This document shows, in pieces, positions 28,010-36,056 of a stretch of 64,000 bases of DNA. Below the pieces are notes generated by a model. That model was given only the letters and a program-made list of their open reading frames with translations, ran no database searches and was not told the origin of the DNA. The DNA comes from Deltaproteobacteria bacterium (GTDB lineage: Bacteria > Myxococcota_C > UBA6777), in assembly GCA_002731275.1 (NCBI GenBank), contig PCBK01000030.1, positions 98,609-162,608 on the forward strand, written 5' to 3'. Each line of letters opens with the position of its first letter. The stretch's first letter is position 1. The position numbers were made by a program, and so were the translations under genes.

Positions 28010-29614
28010 TTATTTTTTGGTGGTTCGTTTGGCTTTTCGTGTCACCTTTTGTGATGTTTCTTTGCGTACAGTTTTGCTTTTGGCAGAGGACTTGGTTGAC
28101 TTTGTGGGCTTACTCGACTTGGAAGTCGACGCGGGCTTGGTTTTCTTGGTCGCCTTTTTGGCGGTCGAGGTTTTGCTTGTCGAAGTAGACTTGCTCTTTG
28201 TGCTTGTCTTCTTCGTGGCTTTCGCCGCTTTTTTGGGAGCCGATTTTTTCGTCGCGGTTTTTTTGGAGGCCGAAGTCTTGCTTACCGGTTTACTCGCAGC
28301 CTTTTGCTCGCTGTTTTTGGTATCGCGGCTTGTTCCCTTGGTAGGGGTCGAAGCAGTCTTCGACTCAGCTGTGTTTTTTGGTTTTGAGGTGGACTTCTTG
28401 GGTGTGGCCTTTGTGTCGGCTTTAGATGTCGACTTGGTTGCTTTTTTGGAAGCGGACTTCGTCGCCGCTTTGGTTGTCGTCTTGGTCGACTTGGTTGCTT
28501 TTTTAGGGGTGGTCTTCGTCTCGGCTTTTGGTGTCGTCTTGGTCGACTTGGTTGCTTTTTTGGATGCAGTCTTCGTCGGTGTTGACTTGGCCGTACTTTT
28601 CTTGGGCGTCGCTTTCGTCGCGGTCTTCTTAGGTGCGGCTTTGGCGTCGGACTTCGACGTCGCACTTGAATCCGCTCCAGAAGTCGATTTCGCTGGTTTG
28701 CTCGCCTTTTTGGGGTCTTTTTGGGTCGACTTCGTCGCGCTCTTTTTCTCTTTCGCTTCTTTCTCTTTGGCCTCTTGGGCTTTTTTCTCCTCAAGGGCTT
28801 GCTTTTGCTGCTCCATTTCGAGCTTTCGCGCTTTTCGAGCTTCGCGTTTTCTTCGACGTTCTTTAATGCCCTCTTCGATGAAGAGCAGCGCACTCTCGAC
28901 AGTATTGTTGACAGCGTCCTGCAAGAGTTTCAAGAGCAGACTCTCATCCTCCCAGGCCAATGCCTCGTAGTAACGGGCTCGCTCAACAGTGTGAACGATC
29001 GCAGGAGGGTAATTGTGTCTCATCAACCACATGTTCATAAACAATCGGATGACACGACCTGAGAAGCGGCCAAACGGCATCAAACGCATCAGGTCATAAT
29101 GAAGGCGTGCGGCAGAGACGAGAGGATGGACTTCATCGATACTTGTTTGGTTGAGCTCGCTCACGATCTTTTTAAGATTGGCTTCAACCTCTTCGTGGGG
29201 GCAGCATTTGTGGTAGTAGGCACCGTAGCGGCCGTCTTCTTGGCGCAATCCATCACCATCGGGGATACCACGCAGCTTATGTGTCAGCGTATCATAGAAG
29301 GCGGTAAGGACGGACTTGCTGTATCTATCTTTTTGGCGTTTTCCTTCAGTATACTCTCTCAACAACATAATCGATTCGCGAAGATTGCGAATCTCTTGAT
29401 GGAGTGCGACCGTTTGTCCGTCTTGGAGTTGTTTGTCATTAAACGCCGAAGAGATCTCGGAGTACTGGAGGACAACACCTTCGAGTCCGTGATCGTGAAA
29501 GATCCAGGAGTAATCGAGGCGGCTGTTGAATTCGCTCCAGAGTGAGCCGTGTTTGCCGGTGAGTGTTTTCAGGCGCTCATTCCGGGTATCCACTTGGAAA
29601 TAGGGTAAGCTCAT
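28010..29614 (-). CDS. Degenerate Fic-domain protein with histone-H1-like lysine-rich tail
   Basis: 534 residues; the start has AAAGGAG eight bases upstream. Residues about 30-250 follow the Fic/DOC plan, with SEISSAFND in the position of the usual SSxIEG segment. The catalytic Fic motif (HPFxDGNGRxxR) reads MPFGRFSGRVIR at residues 179-190: catalytic His is Met and the acidic and Asn positions are Arg and Ser, so AMP transfer is improbable. From about residue 255 to the end the sequence is almost only Lys, Ala, Ser, Thr and Pro (repeats such as KKATKSTKT), like histone H1 tails. DNA or RNA binding by the tail is inferred. It lies between the receiver-like gene and era on the same strand. Confidence 0.78.
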   Translation of the reverse strand: MSLPYFQVDTRNERLKTLTGKHGSLWSEFNSRLDYSWIFHDHGLEGVVLQYSEISSAFNDKQLQDGQTVALHQEIRNLRESIMLLREYTEGKRQKDRYSKSVLTAFYDTLTHKLRGIPDGDGLRQEDGRYGAYYHKCCPHEEVEANLKKIVSELNQTSIDEVHPLVSAARLHYDLMRLMPFGRFSGRVIRLFMNMWLMRHNYPPAIVHTVERARYYEALAWEDESLLLKLLQDAVNNTVESALLFIEEGIKERRRKREARKARKLEMEQQKQALEEKKAQEAKEKEAKEKKSATKSTQKDPKKASKPAKSTSGADSSATSKSDAKAAPKKTATKATPKKSTAKSTPTKTASKKATKSTKTTPKAETKTTPKKATKSTKTTTKAATKSASKKATKSTSKADTKATPKKSTSKPKNTAESKTASTPTKGTSRDTKNSEQKAASKPVSKTSASKKTATKKSAPKKAAKATKKTSTKSKSTSTSKTSTAKKATKKTKPASTSKSSKPTKSTKSSAKSKTVRKETSQKVTRKAKRTTKK

Positions 29615-29702
29615 ATTCCGGCTCCTTTACATTATGTTAAACCTTACTGTCGTGTGCAAAAGCTTACGAGAGTGAGGAGAGGAGTATCATTATAAATGAC
29701 CA

Positions 29703-31088
29703 CTACCGTGTGGACTTCAGCTCCAACAACCGACTCTCTCGATACACCTCCGCGAGTTGGGGATGCAGTCCAAGAATCCGTTGGTAGAGTCGCAGCGCCC
29801 TCTCGGGCTTGCCGCGATGTTGGTAGAACCGTCCGAGGCAGATAACAGCCTGCTCACAGGTCGATTCAAATTCCACTGCGGACAACATTTGTTGTTCAGC
29901 AGCGGGTATATATTCAGGTTTTTCGTCTGCCATCATAAACAGCGTCCAACCGTAGTATGCTTGATATAGCGCTTGGTGCTCAGTGGCCATCGCGCGTTGA
30001 AATGCGTTTAATGCGAGTCCCAATCGGTGACATTCGAGCGCATGCTTCCCCTCGTCAAACCAGCTTCGCGCGGAGCGAGGTTGGATGCGATTCTTTGTGC
30101 GCTGGATCACTTGCTGTGAACGACTTTGTCGTGCCGGTTTTTTGGGCACAAAGGGGGAAGTATTTTTGTTCGCATCGGCAGTCGAAGGAGCCCATCCAGG
30201 GGTTGTTTGCCGCTCACTCTGCAGCGCCTGTTCGAGGTGTTGGTTTTGTTGCCAATTAGAGGACCAGAGGCGCTCTTGTGTAGAAGTCACCTTGGGCTGT
30301 CCCTTTGGCGCCAATCCGCCAGTGAGCTGCGCAGCAAAGTCAGCAGGGACACGAAAGTCGACAACAGTTTCGGGAGGTTGATGGACGGGACGTCCTCGGA
30401 CAGGGGGGGGATCTTGTGTGGGAGCCGCGTTTCGCGAACTCCAGGGACCAGCAGTGGGCTCACCTTCGAGCTCATCTTCTGGACATAACATCGAGTCAGC
30501 CCACTCATCAGGATCCATCAAAAATTGACCTGGATCGGCTCCCATTTGCAAAGAAGGATGGGGCGTTGATGGGGGAGTAAAAGAGTGTGTCGTTTTGGGT
30601 GCTCTCAGCTCTCCCGCCTCATAGCGGTAGAGCAATGTCAAGATCTGCTCTTGTGTGATGGGCTTGTCGAGGTATTCGAGAGCTTGGTAACGAAGGAGCG
30701 TTGTATCTCGGAACAACGCGGCCGGATGCGTTGTGTTGAGAAAAACAATGTCGGCTTGGCATGTTGACGCTTGTTGACGAAGCCACTCGGCAAATTGGAA
30801 TCCACTTTCCATGTCAAGCATCACATTAATGAAGAAGAGCGACACAGGATAGCGTCCGACGAGCGCTCGCGCTGAAGCAAAATCATCGGCGATGTGAAGA
30901 GAGTAACCACGCGATTGCAAAAGCGGCGCGAGCTGATGGGCGAAAGTCGGCTCGTCATCCACCCAGAGCACACTCGCTGTGCCATTGGTTGCAAAAAAAG
31001 ACGCTGGCAAATGAAGCATCACACCATTCCAACAGGGCACACCTTCTCTTCGCAAAAAGTGCACCTTTATAGTAACCTTCTGGGTCAT
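29703..31088 (-). CDS. Receiver-like protein without phospho-acceptor Asp, with C-terminal helical repeats
   Basis: 461 residues from 31088; the ATG at 31019 would give a more typical short N-terminus and is an equal candidate. The receiver-like domain has the acidic pair in VLWVDDEP (D44, D45) and the conserved Lys in YLDKPIT (K142). The phosphorylation site, normally Asp, is Asn88 (LFFINVMLDMESG). A disordered Pro/Gln-rich middle follows. The C-terminal 130 residues have TPR-like helices (ALECHRLGLALNAFQRAM, ALRLYQRILGLHPQLAEVYRE). It is probably a phosphorylation-independent scaffold or protein-interaction switch. The Fic/H1-like gene begins 88 bases downstream on the same strand. Confidence 0.8.
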   Translation of the reverse strand: MTQKVTIKVHFLRREGVPCWNGVMLHLPASFFATNGTASVLWVDDEPTFAHQLAPLLQSRGYSLHIADDFASARALVGRYPVSLFFINVMLDMESGFQFAEWLRQQASTCQADIVFLNTTHPAALFRDTTLLRYQALEYLDKPITQEQILTLLYRYEAGELRAPKTTHSFTPPSTPHPSLQMGADPGQFLMDPDEWADSMLCPEDELEGEPTAGPWSSRNAAPTQDPPPVRGRPVHQPPETVVDFRVPADFAAQLTGGLAPKGQPKVTSTQERLWSSNWQQNQHLEQALQSERQTTPGWAPSTADANKNTSPFVPKKPARQSRSQQVIQRTKNRIQPRSARSWFDEGKHALECHRLGLALNAFQRAMATEHQALYQAYYGWTLFMMADEKPEYIPAAEQQMLSAVEFESTCEQAVICLGRFYQHRGKPERALRLYQRILGLHPQLAEVYRESRLLELKSTR

Positions 31089-31714
31089 GGAGAGTCGACA
31101 TCACAGCCTGCTCTCAGCACACATCCTCGATGTGTCAGTGTGTTTTCGCACACAACGTACGACCAGAAGGTGAAACATCGTATCATGTGTCCATACACAA
31201 ACATCCCAACGAACACCGTGGGATTGTACCTTGTATGACACGCGCACAAACAAAAATGTCTCTTCGCTTGCAACGCAAGCTCTACAAACACACTGTTTTT
31301 GAAATACTTTTCCACACACAACGTGGATCCAAGCTCACCTTTTTTTCCCACACCAAAACGTCAGGTTATGATACGGGACCATCATCATATTAGTTGAATG
31401 GGCTGTTTTTTGCAAGACCGATCTTTTCTTCTTTACCAAAGAGTCTACTGCCAAGAGAAAAAGTCGCGACAACGAACCTAAGACACTTCAAACAAAAGCA
31501 CATTTCCAAGCCCCTTGGGGTCTACTCACACGACAAACAAACGAGCAGCACCCCAAGTTGCACTTTTGGCCACATTCGACTAAGATACCCGCTGAGACTT
31601 TGTGCTCACGCCAACCCCACTTCTAAACTCCACAAACCGCATGCACCCTCCGCAGTGCTCCAGACGACTCCAAGGAAAAGCCCACACCGTCCGCATATGA
31701 AAGGCCCTTTTTTG
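31089..31714. other. 626-base intergenic region between divergent genes
   Basis: No convincing coding frame is present: the open frames here have no family resemblance and lack ribosome sites. The stretch separates the divergent receiver-like and DHH-like genes and should hold both promoters, but I see no element strong enough to name. The frame of the DHH-like gene is open upstream to 31394, and that extension has no recognisable domain and a basic, Ser/Pro-rich composition. Confidence 0.4.
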
Positions 31715-32713
31715 ATGACGAAAATTGAAACGATTATGACCCATGAGTACCCCGACTTCGACTGCTTGTACTCGGTCTACCTCCTACGCAAGTTTGGCCA
31801 GACAAAGTACCCTGGAATCCGCGAGGCTGCTCTTCAGTTTGTCCCCGCAGAGTCCATCCCCGAAGACCAAAATGGCCAACAGCTCCTCGAACAGGGAACA
31901 CTCGCCCTCGATCTGCACAGAGGGTACTACGACCACCACGAAGAGCTCGACAACGATCGTTCAACTGCTCGCATCGTCGCACAAGACCTCAACATCGAGG
32001 AGGACCCCTGCCTACAAAAAATCCTCGATTTCGTCGACCAAAACGATCTGCACGGCGTCTCTATTCAGTCTCGCCGCGCCGTCGATCAGCTGATCTGCAT
32101 TCCCAACATCATCAAAGGCCTCAATCTCAAATACAAAGATGACTACGCCAAGGTCTATCACGTCTGTGAGGAGATGTTCGAAGCCGCATACATGAACGAA
32201 CGCGACTGGTTTCTTGCGATCGACGACATCCAAAAAGGCAGCAGCCACAAGATCGGCAACATCAAAATCCTCTCTTTCTCTTCGGCGAGCAAGGCGAGCG
32301 CAAAGGCTGGGCGATACTGCCAAGGCGACTTGTGTGTCATTCAAGGCGAAGCGTTGACATACAACTTCACCACACGCCGCTCGAAGCGATGGCCTGAGCC
32401 CGATCTCACAAGACTCGCGAAGGTCATTCGCCTCGCAGAGGGACTACGCGCAGGGCACCCTATCGACGAAAAAAACCTCAACTGTATCGGTACGTTCGAA
32501 GACTGGTTCCTCCACCAATCGCGGGTCTTTTTCTCACGTGGGAGCTTTAAAAAGACCGACGTCCCCCCTTCCCTCCTCTCTCTTCACGAGCTCTTTCAAC
32601 TCGCGATCTTTTGCTTTGATCCACAACCTAAATTTCTGGGGAGCTTTTCCGAACACTTCGACCAATTTAAACAGGTCCTTCACACCCCAATGACTTCGCA
32701 ACTTCGTCAGTAA
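31715..32713 (+). CDS. DHH-superfamily phosphoesterase-like protein
   Basis: 332 residues from the ATG at 31715 with AAAGG ten bases upstream. The N-terminus IMTHEYPDFDCLYSVYLLRKF matches the THxxPDxDxxxS pattern of DHH phosphoesterases, and LALDLHRGYYDHHEEL resembles the DHH metal motif itself, followed by STARIVAQDL and FVDQNDLHG. The middle region has NIKILSFSSASKASAKAG. These enzymes cleave phosphodiester or pyrophosphate bonds with Mn2+ or other metals. The exact subfamily (nanoRNase, pyrophosphatase, cyclic-dinucleotide phosphodiesterase) cannot be told. The gene converges with the membrane-protein gene at 32728. Confidence 0.65.
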   Translation: MTKIETIMTHEYPDFDCLYSVYLLRKFGQTKYPGIREAALQFVPAESIPEDQNGQQLLEQGTLALDLHRGYYDHHEELDNDRSTARIVAQDLNIEEDPCLQKILDFVDQNDLHGVSIQSRRAVDQLICIPNIIKGLNLKYKDDYAKVYHVCEEMFEAAYMNERDWFLAIDDIQKGSSHKIGNIKILSFSSASKASAKAGRYCQGDLCVIQGEALTYNFTTRRSKRWPEPDLTRLAKVIRLAEGLRAGHPIDEKNLNCIGTFEDWFLHQSRVFFSRGSFKKTDVPPSLLSLHELFQLAIFCFDPQPKFLGSFSEHFDQFKQVLHTPMTSQLRQ

Positions 32714-32727
32714 CCCCCAAAAACTGC

Positions 32728-33435
32728 TCAGAAATGACCGGAGAGTGCAAACCCTCCAACGGCCCCACCCTTCTGATCCACTCCTCCCCAAGGCACGAGC
32801 GAGACTGGTCCCGGACCTTGTTGTCCTTGACGCCTCCTCATTTGGCGTTCCTTCCAACTACTGCGTTTATCGATGTACATGATCAGCTTGACGATCTCAA
32901 AGACCAATGTCAGCGCGCTCACCCCCAAAGAGACCCACATCATGACCGAAAACATCGGATGTAGATAGGAAAGGTCCATCCCACCGATCAACATCGCCGA
33001 GGTCGCGATCGACATCCCATTGAGCACGATCGAAGCGACCTTCCAACCGGTCAAATCGGCGCGCATACTGCTCGCAATAGACGTCCCCATGCTGACGACA
33101 ATCCCACCAAACAACAAGACCATATCCACGACAAAGAGATTAAACTCAGTCGTCCCTGGAGATGGAAAGAAATTCATGGGTTGTCCATTTGGCGGCACAG
33201 TCTGGGACTGACGCAAGACTCCTGTCTCTGTACTCAAGAGCAAACCAATGGATGTGGACGCAGGCAGACGAAGCTGATCCCCCTTGACCTGTTTGAGGCT
33301 CTTCACAGAAGGCACTTGCAATGTATAGGTTCCTCGCGTAGAACCAACCCAAGGTGAAGCAAAAGATTGTAGCGGCCAGCTCAACACACATACAACACAC
33401 ACACACCATGCTGCCAAAATGATGAATTTTTTCAA
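32728..33435 (-). CDS. Exported/membrane protein of unknown function, TTG start
   Basis: 235 residues. The start is a TTG at 33435, supported by GAGGAG eight bases upstream and by an immediate signal sequence (KKFIILAAWCVCVVCVLSWPL…FASP). Three further hydrophobic segments follow (FVVDMVLLFGGIVVSMG, VASIVLNGMSIATSAML and MFSVMMWVSLGVSALTLVFEIVKLIMYI). The C-terminus is basic then Gly/Gln-rich (RRRQGQQGPGP). I do not recognise the family. It is divergent from the NTAQ1-like gene. Confidence 0.75.
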   Translation of the reverse strand: MKKFIILAAWCVCVVCVLSWPLQSFASPWVGSTRGTYTLQVPSVKSLKQVKGDQLRLPASTSIGLLLSTETGVLRQSQTVPPNGQPMNFFPSPGTTEFNLFVVDMVLLFGGIVVSMGTSIASSMRADLTGWKVASIVLNGMSIATSAMLIGGMDLSYLHPMFSVMMWVSLGVSALTLVFEIVKLIMYIDKRSSWKERQMRRRQGQQGPGPVSLVPWGGVDQKGGAVGGFALSGHF

Positions 33436-33570
33436 GATGCTTGCTCCTCTTTCATGGCATCTCCGCTCATCTCACACAGAGGGAGCAGCGAAGCTTTTGT
33501 ACTCTTTTGTTTTTCCAATACAACGCCCATGTTAATCAGGATCGTCCCGAACCGCAATGAGGCAAAAGGT

Positions 33571-34197
33571 ATGTCGTCTCTCCAACCCCCTCCTATCCCT
33601 CCAGATATTGATTACCAGGCATATTATTGTGAAGAGAACATCTGGCGACTGTGCCAACAACCCCAGCTCCAGGTACACAAAAGCGAGGTGGTCTTTATCT
33701 CAAACCCCCGACGCACCTGCGCGCTCTGGTACCAACGTGCAGCGCCGTATCCAACCGAACCGGTCGTTTGGGACTACCACGTCATCTTACTGACGCAAAC
33801 CCCAGACAACATATGGCAAGTTTGGGATCTCGATACACTCTTGGGCTGTCCTCTGCAGGCTGAAGACTACTTCTCCATGACATTTTGGGGGACACCACGC
33901 ATCCCAGCACAGTACGCGCCGCGTTTTCGCGCTGTTCCCGCCGAGCTGTTTCTCCAACACTTCTCCTCCGATCGCTCCCACATGCGCGATGAGCAGGGGC
34001 ACTACATGCAACCGCCCCCACCTTGGAACGCTCCCCAACGAGGTACAGAGTCCACCAACCTCATGCGCTTTGTCGATGTCATCCACGAGTACATCGGCGA
34101 AGTCATGTCTCTCGCAGATACCCTGACGCGCTACACTGGTGACGCCAATCTGCTCAAGCGACCTGCTCCCCCACCACCTCCCCAATTTGACGTTTGA
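33571..34197 (+). CDS. Protein N-terminal glutamine amidohydrolase (NTAQ1/WDYHV family)
   Basis: 208 residues from the ATG at 33571, close to the 205 of the human enzyme. The family signatures are unmistakable: YYCEENIWRLC with the catalytic Cys20, VVWDYHVILL (WDYHV motif) with catalytic His70, VWDLDT with Asp86, then FRAVPAELFLQHFSSDRSHM and the Pro-rich substrate loop PPPPW. In eukaryotes NTAQ1 deamidates an N-terminal Gln to Glu in the Arg/N-degron pathway. The bacterial role is unknown, since bacteria have no arginylation of that type (the leucyl/phenylalanyl pathway differs). No degron partners lie nearby. Pro-rich C-terminus. Confidence 0.93.
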   Translation: MSSLQPPPIPPDIDYQAYYCEENIWRLCQQPQLQVHKSEVVFISNPRRTCALWYQRAAPYPTEPVVWDYHVILLTQTPDNIWQVWDLDTLLGCPLQAEDYFSMTFWGTPRIPAQYAPRFRAVPAELFLQHFSSDRSHMRDEQGHYMQPPPPWNAPQRGTESTNLMRFVDVIHEYIGEVMSLADTLTRYTGDANLLKRPAPPPPPQFDV

Positions 34198-34219
34198 TGA
34201 CATAGGACTTATCCAATAG

Positions 34220-34231
34220 ATGAACGTTCAT
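34220..34231. promoter_or_regulatory. 12-base palindrome upstream of the two-component genes
   Basis: ATGAACGTTCAT is a perfect palindrome in the 75-base gap before the histidine kinase gene and about 42 bases from its start. It could be an operator for the paired response regulator, but it is a single copy, so this is weak. Confidence 0.35.
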
Positions 34232-34272
34232 TCACCGTTTATCTTGACCTGAGGTCGACGCAGGAGGACAAG

Positions 34273-35295
34273 ATGTCCAAGCATTCGTGGTTTGATAACA
34301 TCAGACGCTCTCTATTGTTGCCAATCGCTTCTGGTGTCGCTGCGATCATCGCGACGATCGTCGTCCTTGTCACGTGGAGTGTCTTCTTCACCCGATACTA
34401 CATGCTCTCACGTGGGGTGCAGTTGCTATCCGACGTCGATCTCAGCTATTGGGTCTTTTTGTCCTTTGGTTACGTAAGCTTCGTCATGATCGCGCTTGTC
34501 TTGTTGCTCTTTTTGATCTCCAACGTTCGACAGCGATTGCACATGAGACAACAAACGACCTTCATCGACAGCGTCACACACGAACTCAAATCCCCACTTG
34601 CGAGTCTCCAGCTTTGTCTTGAGACGATGGAGATGCGCGAACTCACACCCGATCTACAAAAGAAATTTGTCGGCATGATGCGAAAAGATGTCGATCGACT
34701 CAGCAAGTTCATCGAACACATTTTGGACGCAGGACGTCTTGAGCATGACAACTACGACCTCAAGATCCAAAAGTGTCATGTCTCCGAATTTATCGAGAGA
34801 AATGTCCAACAAATCTGTCATAGACATCGCTTACAAGAAGGCGCGATCCAGCCGATCATCTCGCTCGATCCAGAGAGAGAACTCACCACAGACCCCATCG
34901 CGCTCGACACGATCCTGTTAAACCTGCTCGACAACGCAGTGAAATACTCACCACAAAAGGAAGGTATCGAGCTGCTGATCGATGAAGTCCCCCAAGGCAT
35001 CCGATTTCAGGTAAAAGACAAAGGTATGGGGCTGCCCAAAAGGCAACTCAAGCGAATCTTCAGACGCTTTTATCGCTTTAAGCGAGATCGACAATCGGCG
35101 ATCCGCGGGACAGGCCTTGGACTCTATGTTGTCGACTCTCTCGTCTCGCGGATCGGTGGCAAAATTACAGCCTTCAGCGAAGGTGAACAGCTCGGCTCGA
35201 CGTTTACAGTCGTGCTCCCATGGCAGCTCAAGTCAGAAGCAGTCATCCCCAACAAGCAAACCCCTCCTAGAACGACGAGTTCCCCACTTCCATAG
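34273..35295 (+). CDS. Sensor histidine kinase
   Basis: 340 residues; ATG with AGGAGG five bases upstream. Two transmembrane helices (about 17-38 and 58-83) enclose only about 20 external residues, so sensing is probably within the membrane. The dimerisation/phosphotransfer domain has FIDSVTHELKSPLASLQ with phospho-acceptor His103. The ATPase domain has N-box NLLDNAVKYSP, G1 DKGMGLP, F-box FRRFYRF and G2 GTGLGLYVV. There is no HAMP or PAS domain. The response regulator gene follows after 30 bases, so they form a cognate pair. Confidence 0.95.
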   Translation: MSKHSWFDNIRRSLLLPIASGVAAIIATIVVLVTWSVFFTRYYMLSRGVQLLSDVDLSYWVFLSFGYVSFVMIALVLLLFLISNVRQRLHMRQQTTFIDSVTHELKSPLASLQLCLETMEMRELTPDLQKKFVGMMRKDVDRLSKFIEHILDAGRLEHDNYDLKIQKCHVSEFIERNVQQICHRHRLQEGAIQPIISLDPERELTTDPIALDTILLNLLDNAVKYSPQKEGIELLIDEVPQGIRFQVKDKGMGLPKRQLKRIFRRFYRFKRDRQSAIRGTGLGLYVVDSLVSRIGGKITAFSEGEQLGSTFTVVLPWQLKSEAVIPNKQTPPRTTSSPLP

Positions 35296-35325
35296 ACAAC
35301 CACACACAAGAAGAAAGGTCCCTCG

Positions 35326-36051
35326 ATGACGGACAAAAAAGCCCGGCTCTTACTCGTAGAAGATGAAGAACACCTCGCCTTCACGCTGGAATTCAACCTG
35401 TCACAGGAAGGATTTGATGTCACAGTTGCGTCCACATTGGCCTCAGCGAGAGACGCTCTACAGGGAACCTTCGACATCCTCCTCCTCGACGTGATGCTTC
35501 CGGATGGACTGGGGTTTGACCTGTGTCGGGAGATTCGAAGAGATGGTGACGTCACACCGATCATCTTCCTGACGGCGAAAGGGAGCCCTGACGATATCGT
35601 CAAAGGACTCGAAGCTGGCGCAGATGATTACGTCACCAAGCCATTTCAGCTCAAAGAATTACTCGCCCGGATTACTGCGATGATGCGCCGGATACAATGG
35701 CAATCCGACGTCGACGTCCCGCAAGATATCCAGCGCTACACCTTCCAAGACAACGTGATCGACTTTGAGTCCCATAAAGTCACAGTGAGTGGTGTCCCCA
35801 CAGAGCTAACAGCGCTTGAGCTTAAGTTGCTCCACTTTTTTATCCAACACGCCGACAAAGTCGTCAGCCGACAAAAAATCCTCGAAGAGGTCTGGCAGGT
35901 CTCTTCCAACGTCAACACACGGACTGTCGACAACTTCCTCGTGCGACTCCGACGTATCTTTGAAAAAGATGCCAAACACCCAGCCCACTTTCTCACAGTA
36001 AGAGGGGCTGGATACCGCTTCGTCCCCAACCCGGCCCCCGAAACACAGTAA
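35326..36051 (+). CDS. OmpR-family response regulator
   Basis: 241 residues. The receiver domain carries the acidic pocket VEDEE, phospho-acceptor Asp55 in LLLDVMLPDGLG, the switch Thr in FLTAKG and Lys in VTKPFQ. The C-terminal winged helix (about 140-235) has ELTALELKLLHFFIQHADKV and TRTVDNFLVRLRRIF, with the OmpR-family ending GAGYRFVP. It should bind tandem direct repeats upstream of target genes once phosphorylated by the adjacent kinase. The gene converges on the TonB receptor gene with a 5-base gap. Its target is unknown; the TonB receptor is a plausible one. Confidence 0.96.
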   Translation: MTDKKARLLLVEDEEHLAFTLEFNLSQEGFDVTVASTLASARDALQGTFDILLLDVMLPDGLGFDLCREIRRDGDVTPIIFLTAKGSPDDIVKGLEAGADDYVTKPFQLKELLARITAMMRRIQWQSDVDVPQDIQRYTFQDNVIDFESHKVTVSGVPTELTALELKLLHFFIQHADKVVSRQKILEEVWQVSSNVNTRTVDNFLVRLRRIFEKDAKHPAHFLTVRGAGYRFVPNPAPETQ

Positions 36052-36056
36052 CACCC

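Noticed and set aside
28010-28870. Lysine-rich region as a separate histone-like gene
   Set aside because: It is continuous in frame with the Fic-like domain, and no start with ribosome site is seen at the junction.
31394-31714. N-terminal extension of the DHH-like gene to 31394
   Set aside because: The extra 107 residues show no domain or signal, and the ATG at 31715 has an AAAGG and begins right at the conserved motif.
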